A DNA stretch of 64,000 nucleotides, taken from contig NZ_FQVN01000011.1 in NCBI RefSeq assembly GCF_900129375.1, forward strand, positions 62,001 to 126,000. Direction: 5' to 3'. This DNA is from Streptoalloteichus hindustanus (GTDB lineage Bacteria > Actinomycetota > Actinomycetes > Mycobacteriales > Pseudonocardiaceae). This document shows positions 17,260-27,206 of this stretch, in pieces; the stretch's first letter is position 1, and each line of letters opens with the position of its first letter. A program made the translations under genes and the position numbers. The notes beneath the pieces were generated by a model. The model saw only the letters and a list, made by a program, of their open reading frames with translations. It had not been told where the DNA came from and searched no databases.

Positions 17260-18441
17260 ATGAAGGCAGTGGTGTGGCACGGCAAGCGCGACGTGCGGGT
17301 CGACACCGTCCCCGATCCGGCCATCCGCGACCCCCACGACGCCGTCGTCCGCGTCACCACGACCGGCATCTGCGGTTCGGACCTCCACCTCTACGAGGTG
17401 CTCGGCCCCTTCATGGGCGAAGGCGACGTCCTCGGACACGAGGCGATGGGGATCGTGGAGGAGGTCGGGCCGGCGATCTCCGGGCTGCGCACCGGGGACC
17501 GCGTCGTGATCCCGTTCCAGGTCGCCTGCGGTCACTGCTTCATGTGCACGCGCGGCCTGCCCACCCAGTGCGAGACGACCCAGGTGCGCGAACAGGGCAC
17601 GGGGGCGGCGTTGTTCGGCTACAGCAAGCTCTACGGGGAGGTCCCCGGCGGGCAGGCCGAGTACGTGCGGGTGCCCCAGGCGCAGTTCACCACCATCAAG
17701 GTGCCCGACGGCCCGCCCGACGACCGGTTCGTCTACCTCTCCGACGTCCTGCCGACCGCGTGGCAGGCCGTGGAGTACGCCGCGGTTCCTCAGGGCGGGA
17801 CGCTGGTGGTGCTGGGCCTGGGCCCCATCGGCGACATGTCCGCCCGGGTGGCGCTGCACCGCGGGGCCGCGCGCGTCATCGGCGTCGACCTGGTCCCCGA
17901 ACGCCTCGACCGCGCCCGCCGCCGCGGCGTCGAGGCCCTCGACCTGCGCGAACACGACGACATCGCCGACACGATCCGCGGCATGACCGACGGGCGCGGC
18001 CCCGACTCGGTGATCGACGCCGTCGGCATGGAGGCCCACGGCTCGCCCGTCGGCCGGCTCGCCCAGCAGATGGCCGGCCTGCTCCCCGACGCCCTCGCCC
18101 GGCCGCTCATCCGCAAGGCGGGCGTCGACCGCCTGGCCGCGCTCCACCTCGCGATCGACGTCGTCCGGAGGGGCGGCACCGTCTCCCTGATCGGCGTCTA
18201 CGGCGGCATGTCCGACCCGCTGCCGATGCTCACCCTCTTCGACAAGCAGATCCAGCTCCGGATGGGCCAGGCGAACGTCAAGACCTACGTCGACGACATC
18301 CTGCCCCTGCTGACCGACGACGACCCCCTCGGCGTGGACGACTTCGCCACCCACCACCTCCCCCTCGACGACGCCCGCCACGCCTACGAGATCTTCCAAC
18401 GCAAACAGGACGGCGCCGTCAAGATCCTCCTCAACCCCTGA
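17260..18441 (+). CDS. Zinc-dependent alcohol dehydrogenase (MDR family)
   Basis: 393 aa with GGAAGGAG upstream of the ATG. Catalytic zinc ligands are seen in TGICGSDLHLYE (Cys) and LGHEAMG (His-Glu), the structural zinc cluster as CGHCFMC followed by C, and a Rossmann motif GLGPIGD. The lengthened middle and GMEAHG are typical of the formaldehyde/threonine dehydrogenase-like branch found widely in actinobacteria. It probably oxidises an alcohol or aldehyde with NAD(P). Monocistronic by appearance: convergent with the next gene. Confidence 0.9.
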   Translation: MKAVVWHGKRDVRVDTVPDPAIRDPHDAVVRVTTTGICGSDLHLYEVLGPFMGEGDVLGHEAMGIVEEVGPAISGLRTGDRVVIPFQVACGHCFMCTRGLPTQCETTQVREQGTGAALFGYSKLYGEVPGGQAEYVRVPQAQFTTIKVPDGPPDDRFVYLSDVLPTAWQAVEYAAVPQGGTLVVLGLGPIGDMSARVALHRGAARVIGVDLVPERLDRARRRGVEALDLREHDDIADTIRGMTDGRGPDSVIDAVGMEAHGSPVGRLAQQMAGLLPDALARPLIRKAGVDRLAALHLAIDVVRRGGTVSLIGVYGGMSDPLPMLTLFDKQIQLRMGQANVKTYVDDILPLLTDDDPLGVDDFATHHLPLDDARHAYEIFQRKQDGAVKILLNP

Positions 18442-18452
18442 CCCGTCGGGCG

Positions 18453-19073
18453 TCAGTTGGGCGGCTGGGCGCGGCGGGGGCGGCGGGGGCGGCGGCAGGC
18501 GTAGGTGAAGGCCGGGGGCAGGTTGTTCCAGACCACGCGGGTGATCAGGACCTCGTCGAAGGCGGCGCGGAGGGCCCGGCGGAACGACCGCGCCGGAGCG
18601 AGCGGAAGCGCGTGGAGGTAGGCGAAGGTCGTGAAGACCCCATCGGGCGCGAGCGCTGAGGTGACCTTCGCCAGGATGGTGCTCTGCTGCTCCGGGGTGA
18701 ACACGGCCCAGGGAAGGCCGCTGACGACGGCATTGACGGCGGGGATCCCGCGCGCGGAGAGGACCTCGTCCAGCGCGGCGGCGTCGGCCCGCACGACGTC
18801 GACCGTCGGGAAGCGGACCTGGAGGTAGCTGACCATCGCAGGGTCCACGTCGAGGGCCACGGAGGTGCCGCCGCGGGGTATGCGGTCGACGATCGCCTGG
18901 GTCACGGCCCCGGTACCCGCGCCGAGCTCCACGACCACCGGAGCGCCGACGGAGGGGACGACGGTGGCCAACTGCCGGCCCAGTGCCGGCGAGCTGGGCG
19001 CGACGCTGCCCATGGTCCGCGGGCTGCGGGCCACGGCGGTGAGGTAGGCGAGGGTTTCACGGCGGACGTTCAC
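18453..19073 (-). CDS. Class I SAM-dependent methyltransferase (phospholipid N-methyltransferase-like)
   Basis: 206 aa from a GTG at 19073; the frame is open far upstream but that is the shadow of the kinase gene. Motif I is VVELGAGTGAVTQAI, followed by the acidic end of beta-2 (ALDVDP) and a motif IV-like NAVVSGLPWAVF. The SPALGRQLA opening and small size resemble PmtA-type phosphatidylethanolamine methyltransferases and KsgA relatives. Basic C-terminal tail (RRPRRPRRAQ). Substrate is inferred only. Confidence 0.75.
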   Translation of the reverse strand: MNVRRETLAYLTAVARSPRTMGSVAPSSPALGRQLATVVPSVGAPVVVELGAGTGAVTQAIVDRIPRGGTSVALDVDPAMVSYLQVRFPTVDVVRADAAALDEVLSARGIPAVNAVVSGLPWAVFTPEQQSTILAKVTSALAPDGVFTTFAYLHALPLAPARSFRRALRAAFDEVLITRVVWNNLPPAFTYACRRPRRPRRAQPPN

Positions 19074-19193
19074 CAGCTCGACGGTGCCGGGCGGAGCACG
19101 GGCGCCGCTTCCTGCACGAGGGCGCACTCGTCGGCCAGAAGGAGGAGGGCGTCGTCCACCTGGCGGATGACGTCCTCGCGGCCACGCCCGACC

Positions 19194-19206
19194 TACGGTC
19201 GTGAGG
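19194..19206 (+). promoter_or_regulatory. Possible leaderless -10 element of the histidine kinase gene
   Basis: TACGGT (19194-19199) lies 6 nt before the GTG start at 19206, the spacing at which transcription would begin on the start codon. No ribosome site is visible, so leaderless translation is plausible. No convincing -35. Confidence 0.4.
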
Positions 19207-20399
19207 TGAGCGCGGCGCCCAGAACTCTTGCCTTCGTCGAGCACCCGCTCGTCCGCCTGCTGTCCTTCGTCCTGGCTCTCGGCTACCTGGGGCTGCCCGG
19301 TGTCGTTCCTCCGGTGCCCGTCACCGGGGCGGACTGGCTCGTCGCGCTCGTGTCGGCGACGTTGGTCGTGCTCGGCCGGTGGGCGCCGCTGGGCGTTGTT
19401 CTCGCGCAGTCCGCGCTGCTCCTCGCGTCCGTGTGGTGGTCCCTGGCCGCGGCCAACCCGGTTCAGATGCTCCTTGTGGTGTCCCTCGCCGACGTCGCCT
19501 TCCGCCGCCGAGGGTGGCCGCTGGCCCTCGCCGTGGGGGTGACCGTCGCCGCGATCTCCGTGAAGCTCCTCGGCTCCGTGGGAACCACCGGCGACGCCCT
19601 GACCCTGCTGTTCCAGCTCGGGGTGAACGTGGGCATTCCCCTGCTCGTCGGCGGCTACATGCGTCTGCTCCGGCAGGCGGCGGTGGAGGCCGACCGACAT
19701 GTGGCCGAGGTCGAGCTCAGGCAGGAGACCGAGACCCGGGCGGCGCGGGCGGCCGAACGGACCGCCATCGCGCGGGAACTGCACGATCTCATCGCACACC
19801 ACGTCGCCTCGATCGCGCTGCGCGCGTCCACCGCCCGCCACGTGGCCGCGCAGGAGCCGGAGGTCGCGCGAGCGCTTGAGGACATCCGAGCGACCGCCGC
19901 GAACACCTTGTCGGAACTGCGTGGTCTGCTGGCCGTCCTCCGCGACCCGCGGGTGGTCGACGCCGACGCGACCGTCGCCCTGATGGACGCCAACGATTTC
20001 GGCGTCGCGCTCGACGCCCTCATCGACCGCACACGGCAGGCAGGGCTGTCCGTCGAGTCCGAGGTCGATCCCCAGATCCACACTCTCGACCTCGTCCGCC
20101 GGGGAGCGCTGGTCCGCGTTGTCCAGGAAGCGCTGACCAACGCCACCAAGCACGCCGGGCCCGGTGCCCGGGTCACGCTGGAGATCACGCTCGACGGGAA
20201 TCTCGTCAGAATCGACATCGCGAACACTGGCGGAAACTCCGACGCTCGTCCGCACGAACTTCCGAGTGGCCATGGGCTTCTGGGCATGCGTGAACGGATC
20301 CAGCTCCTCGGCGGAACGCTCGTGGCCGGAGCCGAACCCGCGGGATGGCGCGTCCACGCGACCTTTCCCGCGACAGCGGAGATGTCCAGGCAGTCATGA
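19206..20399 (+). CDS. Sensor histidine kinase, NarL/DesK type (HisKA_3)
   Basis: 397 aa from GTG 19206. About five membrane segments occupy residues 15-155, then a coiled coil, the HisKA_3 box AIARELHDLIAHH with phospho-acceptor His193, and an HATPase_c domain (VVQEALTNATKHA; a GHGLLGMRERIQLLGG glycine box). It overlaps the following response regulator by ATGA, so the pair is a two-component system. The short extracytoplasmic loops suggest sensing within the membrane. The signal is unknown. Confidence 0.9.
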   Translation: MSAAPRTLAFVEHPLVRLLSFVLALGYLGLPGVVPPVPVTGADWLVALVSATLVVLGRWAPLGVVLAQSALLLASVWWSLAAANPVQMLLVVSLADVAFRRRGWPLALAVGVTVAAISVKLLGSVGTTGDALTLLFQLGVNVGIPLLVGGYMRLLRQAAVEADRHVAEVELRQETETRAARAAERTAIARELHDLIAHHVASIALRASTARHVAAQEPEVARALEDIRATAANTLSELRGLLAVLRDPRVVDADATVALMDANDFGVALDALIDRTRQAGLSVESEVDPQIHTLDLVRRGALVRVVQEALTNATKHAGPGARVTLEITLDGNLVRIDIANTGGNSDARPHELPSGHGLLGMRERIQLLGGTLVAGAEPAGWRVHATFPATAEMSRQS

Positions 20400-21070
20400 C
20401 CACCAGACTTCTCGTCGTCGACGACCAACCGCTCGTCCGCGCCGGACTTCGGATGCTCTTCACGCCGCAGCCCGACGTCGAGGTGGTCGGTGAGGCGGCC
20501 AACGGACGCGAGGCCGTCCAGCTCGCGGAGCGGCACCAACCCGATGTCGTCCTGATGGACCTCCGGATGCCGATCCTGGACGGCATCGGCGCCACCAGGG
20601 AGATCCTCGCGCGTCGTCCGTCCACAAGGGTCATCGTGTTGACCACGTTCGACGACGACGAGCACCTGTATCCGGCGTTGTCGGCGGGCGCCTGCGGGTT
20701 CTTCGCCAAGGACGCGGTGCCGGAGGAACTGCTGGCGGCGGTGAGCCAGGCGGCGCGGGGCCGCCTGCCGTTCGGCCAGGGCGCCCTGGACCGGCTCGTT
20801 CGCCAGGCAGTCGACAGCAGAGCCTCCAGCGCGCGTCACCCACAACCCGCGGACAACCTGACACCTCGGGAACGGCAGGTGCTCGCCCTCCTCGCCGACG
20901 GGCTGTCCAACGCCGAGATCGCTCTGCGACTGCACCTCGGGGTCACCACGGTGAAGACGCACATCGCGGGTCTCATGACGAAGACCGGCTGCGCCAACCG
21001 GGTCCAGCTGGCCGTTCTGGCGGTCCACCTTGGACTGGCCGCCGGCGGCGAGAACCCGGAACACCACTGA
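20396..21070 (+). CDS. NarL/FixJ-family response regulator
   Basis: 224 aa. The receiver domain has the acidic pair VVDDQ, phospho-acceptor Asp55 in VVLMDLRMP, the switch T in VLTTFDDDE and Lys in FFAKDAV. The C-terminal LuxR-type HTH reads LTPRERQVLALLADGLSNAEIA. It is the cognate regulator of the overlapping kinase. The palindrome that starts at the end of this gene, just before the SnoaL-like gene, is a candidate target. Confidence 0.93.
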   Translation: MTTRLLVVDDQPLVRAGLRMLFTPQPDVEVVGEAANGREAVQLAERHQPDVVLMDLRMPILDGIGATREILARRPSTRVIVLTTFDDDEHLYPALSAGACGFFAKDAVPEELLAAVSQAARGRLPFGQGALDRLVRQAVDSRASSARHPQPADNLTPRERQVLALLADGLSNAEIALRLHLGVTTVKTHIAGLMTKTGCANRVQLAVLAVHLGLAAGGENPEHH

Positions 21071-21083
21071 CAGTGGGTGTCAG
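21067..21083. promoter_or_regulatory. Inverted repeat CTGACA-N5-TGTCAG before the SnoaL-like gene
   Basis: Perfect 6-bp arms around GTGGG, overlapping the stop of the response regulator and 25 bp upstream of the next start. Candidate binding site for a LuxR- or TetR-type dimer. Confidence 0.45.
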
Positions 21084-21107
21084 GGGAGCGTGGTTAGCGT
21101 TCCGGGC

Positions 21108-21572
21108 ATGAACCACGAGGTCGACGCCGACGAGCGCGTCATCGGGAACGGGGGACCGCGCTCCGCGACCAGCCAGGCGGTGGCGGAGTTCCTGCGTCGC
21201 ACCGGCCGGGGAACCCCGGACGAGATCGCCGAGCTGTACGCGGAGGAGGTGGACTGGCGGGTGAGCTGGCCCAGGCAGCGCCACGCCGCCGTCCCCTGGA
21301 TCCGGCCCAGGGCCACGCGCGCGGACGTGGCCGACCACTACCGCACCTTCGGCGAGACCTGCGATCCCGCCGAAGCCGAGGTGTCGGTCAGCAGGATCAT
21401 CGTCGAGGGGGATGAGGCCGTTCTGATCGGGACGAGCTCCCAGTTGGTCAGGACCACCGGCAAGCGCTTCTCGATGACCTTCGCGCTGCACCTGACCATC
21501 GGCGCGGGACTGATCACGCGGCACCACATGTACGAGGACAGCCTCGCGGTCATCGAGGCGTTCTCCGGCTGA
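21108..21572 (+). CDS. SnoaL/NTF2-like domain protein
   Basis: 154 aa from ATG 21108; a TAGCGT sequence 7 nt upstream could make the message leaderless. The cone-shaped NTF2-like fold is suggested by VAEFLRRTGRGTPDEIAELYAEEVDWRV near the N-terminus and by alternating strands ending ITRHHMYEDSLAVIEAF, a SnoaL/ketosteroid-isomerase-like ending. Such proteins are small-molecule isomerases, cyclases or binding proteins. It may be under control of the upstream two-component system. Function unresolved. Confidence 0.75.
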   Translation: MNHEVDADERVIGNGGPRSATSQAVAEFLRRTGRGTPDEIAELYAEEVDWRVSWPRQRHAAVPWIRPRATRADVADHYRTFGETCDPAEAEVSVSRIIVEGDEAVLIGTSSQLVRTTGKRFSMTFALHLTIGAGLITRHHMYEDSLAVIEAFSG

Positions 21573-21574
21573 GT

Positions 21575-21611
21575 CGCGTCGGTGACCACAGCTCGCCTGT
21601 GGTCACCGACG
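21575..21611. terminator. Bidirectional terminator between the SnoaL-like gene and dnaE
   Basis: A perfect 16-bp stem GCGTCGGTGACCACAG (21575-21590) pairs with 21596-21611 across a 5-nt loop, immediately after the SnoaL-like stop and between convergent genes. Confidence 0.85.
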
Positions 21612-21693
21612 CACGTCCGCGAACTGCCCCTGACAGGACCGCACTCTCGTCCCGTTGTCCTCTGAGGACAGACGCAGTGCCGAGATCGCCGAA

Positions 21694-24600
21694 TCACGCT
21701 GACACCCGGATACCCCGCACTGCCTTCAGTTCGGTCAGGAGAGGCGGCCCCACCGAAACCGGGTAGTCGTGGACAGCCATGACAGTGCGTCTGTCCTCAT
21801 GGCACACCACGATGTGGACCGGCGAACTCCCGGGATACGCCCGCAGCACGGAGCGAAGCTCAAGGACCGCATCGCGGTCGAGCTCGCTGGCGGTCGCCTC
21901 CAACACCAGGACCGACTCCCGGACCCGGCGCAGCTCGTCCTCACTGATGTCCAGGGGAACCAGTGACGAGCCGAACACCGCCATCTTCCCCTCCCGCCAG
22001 TTGACCCGCCCCCTGACGACAACGGCGGCGTCCTCGACGAGGTCGGCGGCCAGCAGCCCGTAGCTCTTCGGGAAGAACAGCACCTCCAGCGAGGCGTCCA
22101 GGTCCTCCACGACCGCGATCGCCCAGGGCTCGCCCTGCTTGTTGAGCCTCCGCTCCAGCGAGGAGATCATCCCGGCGACCACGATCTCGCCCTCCTTGGG
22201 CGGGTCCGCCAGGATCGCGGCGATCGGCCGGGGCGCGTTCCGCCGGAGAACCGGGTCAGCGCCGTCCAGGGGGTGCGCCGAGACGTAGAGGCCCAGCATC
22301 TCCCGCTCGAAGCCGAGCAACTCCTTCCGCGGCCACTCGTCCGCGTCGAGCCTGAGGTGGCTGAGCGGGGAGGACTCCGGAGGAGCGGCGTTCCTGTCGT
22401 CGGTGGTGAAGAGGTCGAACTGTCCCATCGCCTCCTGTCGCTTCAACCGCACCACTGCCTCGACGGCGTCCTCGTGCACCGCGAACAGGGCGCGCCGGCG
22501 GTGGCCGAAGGAGTCGAAGGCACCCGCCTTGACCAGGGACTCGATCACACGTTTGTTGCAGCAGACCAACTCCGACTTCTGCACGAAGTCGAGGAAGGAG
22601 GTGTACCTGCCCTTCTGCTCCCGGGTCGCGATGACCGACTCCACGACGTTGGCCCCGACGTTGCGGATCGCGCCGAGGCCGAAGCGGATGGAGTCACCCA
22701 CGGCCGAGAACCGCAGGGAGGACTCGTTGACGTCCGGCGGGAGGACCTTGATGCCCAGCTGCCGGCACTCCGCGAGGTAGACGGCCGACTTGTCCTTGTT
22801 GTCCGCCACCGAAGTCAGCAGCGCGGCCATGTACTCCGCCGGGTAGTTCGCCTTCAGGTACGCCGTCCAGTACCCGACGAGCGCGTAACCCGCGGCGTGC
22901 GACTTGTTGAAGGCGTACCCGGCGAAGGGCAGGATCGTGTCCCACAGCGCCTGGACCGCCTCGTCGGAGAACCCGTTGGCCCGCATGCCGGCGCGGAAGC
23001 CCTCGAACTCCTTCTCCAGGACGTCTTTCTTCTTCTTGCCCATGGCGCGTCGCAGGACGTCGGCGCGCCCCATCGAGAAGCCCGCGACCCGCTGGGCGAT
23101 CTGCATGATCTGTTCCTGGTAGACCACGAGACCGTAGGTCTCCGCGAGGATGTCGGCCAGCGGCTCCGCGAGCTCCGGGTGGATCGGCTCGATCTCCTGG
23201 CGGCCGTTCTTCCGGTCGGCGTAGTTGTTGTGCGTGTTCATCGCCATCGGGCCTGGCCGGTACAACGCGTTCACCGCGATGATGTCACCGAACTCCGTCG
23301 GTCCCATGCGGCGCAACAGGTCCCGCATGGCCGCGCCGTCGAGCTGGAACACCCCCAGGCTCTCGCCCCGGCCGAGCAGCGCGTAGGTCTTCGGATCGTC
23401 CACCCTCAGCGTGTCGAGGTCGATCTCCTCCCCGCGGTTGGCCCTGATGTTGTCGATGGCGTCGCCGATCACCGTGAGGTTGCGCAGCCCCAGGAAGTCC
23501 ATCTTCAGCAGGCCGATCGCCTCGCAGGACGGGTAGTCCCACCCCGTGATCACCGCGCCGTCGTCGCGGCGCCACAGGGGAATCACGTCCACCAGCGGCT
23601 CCGCGGACATGATGACCGCGCACGCGTGCACACCCGCGTTCCGGACCAACCCCTCCAACCCGCGGGCGGTCTCGAAGATGGTGGCGACGTCCCGGTCCGT
23701 CTCGATCAGCGAGCGGACCTCGGCCGCCTCGCCGTACCGCTCGTGTTCCGGGTCGACGATGCCGGAGAGCGGGATGTCCTTGGCCGCCACCGGTGGCGGG
23801 AGCGCCTTGGAGATGCGGTCCGCGATGCCGTAACCGGGCTGTCCGAAGTGGACACGGGCGGCGTCCTTGATCGCCGCCTTGGTCTTGATCCTGCCGAAGG
23901 TGATGACCTGCGCGACGCGGTCGGCCCCGTACTTCTCCGTGGCGTAGCGCACCATCTCGCCGCGCCGTCGGTCGTCGAAGTCCATGTCGATGTCCGGCAT
24001 CGACACCCGCTCCGGGTTCAGGAAGCGTTCGAACAGCAGGCCCAGCTCCATCGGGTCCAGGTTGGTGATGCCCAGCGCGTACGCCACCAACGAGCCGGCG
24101 GCGGACCCCCGGCCCGGTCCGACCCTGATGCCCACGGCGCGCGCGTGGTTCATGAGGTCGGCGGTGATGAGGAAGTAGGCGGGAAACCCCTTCTGCGCGA
24201 TCACGTCGATCTCGTACTCGGCCCGCCGCACGTACTCGTCGGGGACGCCCTCGGGCAGCCGCCACCTCAGACCGGCCATGACCTGCTCTCGGAGCCAGGA
24301 CGCCGCGTCGTGCCCCTCGGGCGGCTCGTAGATCGGCATGCGGTCCCGGTGCGCCCAGACGTCCTGATAGGACTCGACCCGCTCCGCGACCAGCAGCGTG
24401 GTGTCCGCGGCTCCGGGAACCTCCTTGTCCCAGTACTCGCGCATCTCCTCGGCGGACTTCAGGTAGTAGCCGTCCCCGTCGAACTTGAACCGAGTCGGGT
24501 CGTTGAGCGTCTTGCCGGACTGCACGCACAGCAACGCGGCGTGCGTCTCCGCCTGGTCCCTGGCAACGTAGTGCGAGTCGTTCGTAGCCAGGGGCTCCAG

Positions 24601-25257
24601 CCCCAGCTTGGCCCCGATCTCCAGCAGCCCGGTCCGCACCGACCGCTCGATGGGCAACCCGTGGTCCATCAGCTCCAGGAAGAAGTTGTCCCTGCCGAAG
24701 ATGTCCCGGTAGTCGGCCGCCGCCCGCAGCGCCTCCGCCTCCTGCCCCAACCGCAGCCTGGTCTGCACCTCACCCGACGGGCACCCCGTGGTCGCGATGA
24801 TTCCCGTGGCGTGCGCGGCGATCAGGTCCCGATCCATGCGCGGCTTGCGGTAGTAGCCCTCCATGCTGGCTAGCGACGACAACCGGAACAGGTTCCGCAG
24901 CCCCGTCGCGTTCTCGGCAAGCATGGTCATGTGCGTGTAGGCGCCCCCACCGGAGACGTCGCCGCCAACGCCCTCGTCATCCGACCCCCGCTGGCTGGGC
25001 TGCCCCCAGAAGACGGGCTTCTTGTGGAACCGGCTCGTCGGCGCGACGTAGGCCTCGATGCCGATGACGGGCTTGATCCCCGCCTTCGTCGCCTGCTGGT
25101 AGAACTCGTCCGCCCCGTACATGTTGCCGTGGTCGGTCATCCCGACCGCCGGCATCCCGAGGCGCACCGCCTCGCCGACCAGGGGACCGACCTTCGCCGC
25201 GCCGTCGAGCATCGAGTACTCGGTGTGCACGTGCAGGTGAACGAAGGAAGAACTCAC
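21694..25257 (-). CDS. dnaE: DNA polymerase III alpha subunit (DnaE)
   Basis: 1187 aa from a GTG at 25257 with GGGGAG 7 nt upstream; starting further upstream would only add 28 unrelated residues. The PHP domain opens [18 protein letters not shown]. The polymerase palm includes the invariant [12 protein letters not shown] catalytic aspartates, followed by helix-hairpin-helix and a C-terminal OB domain ([22 protein letters not shown]). It is the replicative polymerase of the DnaE1 type by length and complete domain set. Monocistronic. Confidence 0.97.
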   Translation of the reverse strand: MSSSFVHLHVHTEYSMLDGAAKVGPLVGEAVRLGMPAVGMTDHGNMYGADEFYQQATKAGIKPVIGIEAYVAPTSRFHKKPVFWGQPSQRGSDDEGVGGDVSGGGAYTHMTMLAENATGLRNLFRLSSLASMEGYYRKPRMDRDLIAAHATGIIATTGCPSGEVQTRLRLGQEAEALRAAADYRDIFGRDNFFLELMDHGLPIERSVRTGLLEIGAKLGLEPLATNDSHYVARDQAETHAALLCVQSGKTLNDPTRFKFDGDGYYLKSAEEMREYWDKEVPGAADTTLLVAERVESYQDVWAHRDRMPIYEPPEGHDAASWLREQVMAGLRWRLPEGVPDEYVRRAEYEIDVIAQKGFPAYFLITADLMNHARAVGIRVGPGRGSAAGSLVAYALGITNLDPMELGLLFERFLNPERVSMPDIDMDFDDRRRGEMVRYATEKYGADRVAQVITFGRIKTKAAIKDAARVHFGQPGYGIADRISKALPPPVAAKDIPLSGIVDPEHERYGEAAEVRSLIETDRDVATIFETARGLEGLVRNAGVHACAVIMSAEPLVDVIPLWRRDDGAVITGWDYPSCEAIGLLKMDFLGLRNLTVIGDAIDNIRANRGEEIDLDTLRVDDPKTYALLGRGESLGVFQLDGAAMRDLLRRMGPTEFGDIIAVNALYRPGPMAMNTHNNYADRKNGRQEIEPIHPELAEPLADILAETYGLVVYQEQIMQIAQRVAGFSMGRADVLRRAMGKKKKDVLEKEFEGFRAGMRANGFSDEAVQALWDTILPFAGYAFNKSHAAGYALVGYWTAYLKANYPAEYMAALLTSVADNKDKSAVYLAECRQLGIKVLPPDVNESSLRFSAVGDSIRFGLGAIRNVGANVVESVIATREQKGRYTSFLDFVQKSELVCCNKRVIESLVKAGAFDSFGHRRRALFAVHEDAVEAVVRLKRQEAMGQFDLFTTDDRNAAPPESSPLSHLRLDADEWPRKELLGFEREMLGLYVSAHPLDGADPVLRRNAPRPIAAILADPPKEGEIVVAGMISSLERRLNKQGEPWAIAVVEDLDASLEVLFFPKSYGLLAADLVEDAAVVVRGRVNWREGKMAVFGSSLVPLDISEDELRRVRESVLVLEATASELDRDAVLELRSVLRAYPGSSPVHIVVCHEDRRTVMAVHDYPVSVGPPLLTELKAVRGIRVSA

Positions 25258-25719
25258 CAGCCACTCCCCGCGGTTGTCGCCTTCACCGACCCCGCATTGG
25301 ACCTGCCTGCCCCACAGGCCGTCCAACAACAGACACGCCAATCAGCGACAACCATGGGTTGTGACAGAAGCTGACCTAGCCACAACTGCCATAGCGAACA
25401 GGCAATGGGCGCAGCGTGGAAATTCTTCTGTCACCAAAATTGCGAGAAGTGAATGATTGAGCCCGCCTACACGTCTTGCCAGTCTCGGAGACGACTGAAT
25501 TCCGAGAGGACGAGGCGAGCACCAGACCAAGCGCTCAGCGGACCCTCCGCATCGTCGCTACTGGGAGCACGACCCCTGGCGGATCCCGCTGGCCATGCAC
25601 GACACCTGGCGCGTTCCGACGAATACTCAAGAAGGTCGAACCGGAGGGCACACCCACAATGGATGATCTCTTCAGAGCGCGAGTCGCCCCACTTTTGTCA
25701 CTCAGTGAGTCACTCACAT
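25258..25719. other. Intergenic region upstream of dnaE
   Basis: About 460 bp. It contains a short palindrome ACAACC-ATG-GGTTGT (25348-25362) and an AT-rich part around 25420-25450 that may be the dnaE promoter. Peptides such as RRYWEHDPWRIPLAMHDTWRVP can be read around 25540-25630 but have no start or ribosome site; possibly a gene relic next to the tRNA. Confidence 0.45.
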
Positions 25720-25761
25720 GACAGAGGGGCTGGCACCTGTCCTGGTGCCAGCCCCTCTGTC
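25720..25761 (-). terminator. Terminator of tRNA-Pro
   Basis: A perfect 17-bp stem (25720-25736 with 25745-25761) around an 8-nt loop, 16 bp downstream of the tRNA 3' end on the minus strand. Confidence 0.85.
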
Positions 25762-25776
25762 CTGCGATGTCGACCG

Positions 25777-25850
<74 letters not shown>

Positions 25851-25880
25851 GCCACACCCCGCTTCGCGCGGTGCTCGATC

Positions 25881-25909
25881 ACTCTAGCGCATCCGTCCCG
25901 GCCGCCCAA
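25881..25909 (-). promoter_or_regulatory. Promoter of tRNA-Pro
   Basis: On the minus strand TTGGGC (25909-25904) and TAGAGT (25886-25881) are separated by exactly 17 bp, and the -10 ends about 30 bp before the tRNA. A good housekeeping-sigma promoter. Confidence 0.65.
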
Positions 25910-25944
25910 AATCGGGCGGTCGGCGTGCTGGGGGCGGACACGCG

Positions 25945-25972
25945 AGCGGGGACGCTCCCCGGCGTCCCCGCT
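25945..25972 (-). terminator. Terminator of the second two-component operon
   Basis: AGCGGGGACGC (25945-25955) pairs perfectly with 25962-25972 across a 6-nt loop, 43 bp past the histidine kinase stop. Confidence 0.8.
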
Positions 25973-26015
25973 TCTCCCCCCACGCCGTGGCCTCCCCCTG
26001 GCCCGGCGTGATCCA

Positions 26016-27206
26016 CTATGCGGGGGTCAGCCCGAACGGGCTACCGCCGATCGTCGAGTCGTTGTCGTCGACTTTCGTCGGCACGGGGTCGACGCCCCGG
26101 AGCGGGATCTCGGCGACGACGGCGAAGCCGCCGGTGGCGGTGGGCGCGGCGGTGAGCTCGCCGCCGGCCATCCGCACCCGTTCGGCCAGGCCGGGCAGGC
26201 CGGCTCCGTGCGCGCCCTCCTCTGGCAGCGGTGCCCCCGTGGGCACGCCGTTCTCCACGGTGAGCCGCAGTCGTCCGCTCCTGCGGTCCAGCCGGATCAC
26301 GACCGGAGCGCCCGGGGCGTGCTTGGCGGCGTTGGTCATGGCCTCCTGCACGACCCGGTAGACGGCGCGGCCGGCGCTGGGGGTGAGCTCGGCGCCCAGG
26401 GCGGAGCGGTCCTCCAGGCGCACGGTCAGGCCGGCGGAGCGCGCCTTGGCGACGATCTCGGGGAGCTGGGGCAGGCCGGGCACGGGTACGGGGGCGTCGT
26501 TGAGCAGGCCGAGCGCGGCCCGCATCTCGCCCAGCGACTCCTTGGCGAGCGCGCGCAGCCGGAGGGCGGACTCCCTGGCCTCGCCGTCCTGGGTGGTGGC
26601 GGCGAGCGCGGCCGACTCGACGGCGATGAGCGTGGCGTGGTGCCCGACCGCGTCGTGGATCTCCCTGGCGATGGCCGCGCGCTCCTCGGCCCGCGCGTGC
26701 TCCTCCCGCGCGGCCAGCTCCGCGGCGCGGGCACGCTGCTGCTCCCGCAGGCTCCGCGCGAGCTCCTCCCTGGTCGTCACGAGCTTGCCGAGCAGGGCGG
26801 GGGCGCCGGCGTAGAGGACGCCGAAGACGGCGCTGAGCGCGAGGTCGGTCCACAGCAGCCAGGGCTGCGACCAGAGCACGCCGAGCAGGCCGACGGCGGC
26901 GACCAGCACGACCCAGGTCGTCACGAGGGTGATCGAGCGGGTGCGACGCCCGACGCGGAACAGGGCGAGCACGGCCGGGACGAGCCCGAGCCCGCCGAAC
27001 ACCGCTGGCAGGCAGACGACCATCATGAGGGCCGGCGAGAGCAGCCGCAGCGGCAACAGCAGGCAGGCGACCAGGGACGCGTTCTGGGCCCACGGGAACG
27101 GCGACGGCCGGAACATCAGCGCCAGCGACACCGAGACGCCGACGAGCAGCACCTCGACACCGGTCTTCCTGGCGAGGTCGCTGACGCGGGGCGAGGCCGC
27201 GCTCAT
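26016..27206 (-). CDS. Sensor histidine kinase, NarL/DesK type
   Basis: 396 aa; the ATG overlaps the response regulator stop as ATGA. Four to five membrane helices span residues 15-140, a coiled coil (REELARSLREQQRARAAELAAREEHARAEE) follows, then AIAREIHDAVGHH with phospho-acceptor His183 and an HATPase_c domain with VVQEAMTNAAKHAPG and a glycine-rich GAGLPGLAERV. Partner of the upstream regulator; stimulus unknown. Confidence 0.92.
   Translation of the reverse strand: MSAASPRVSDLARKTGVEVLLVGVSVSLALMFRPSPFPWAQNASLVACLLLPLRLLSPALMMVVCLPAVFGGLGLVPAVLALFRVGRRTRSITLVTTWVVLVAAVGLLGVLWSQPWLLWTDLALSAVFGVLYAGAPALLGKLVTTREELARSLREQQRARAAELAAREEHARAEERAAIAREIHDAVGHHATLIAVESAALAATTQDGEARESALRLRALAKESLGEMRAALGLLNDAPVPVPGLPQLPEIVAKARSAGLTVRLEDRSALGAELTPSAGRAVYRVVQEAMTNAAKHAPGAPVVIRLDRRSGRLRLTVENGVPTGAPLPEEGAHGAGLPGLAERVRMAGGELTAAPTATGGFAVVAEIPLRGVDPVPTKVDDNDSTIGGSPFGLTPA

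Noticed and set aside
22273-24873. 866-codon plus-strand frame opposite dnaE
   Set aside because: Shadow of dnaE, with His/Arg/Val-rich meaningless sequence.
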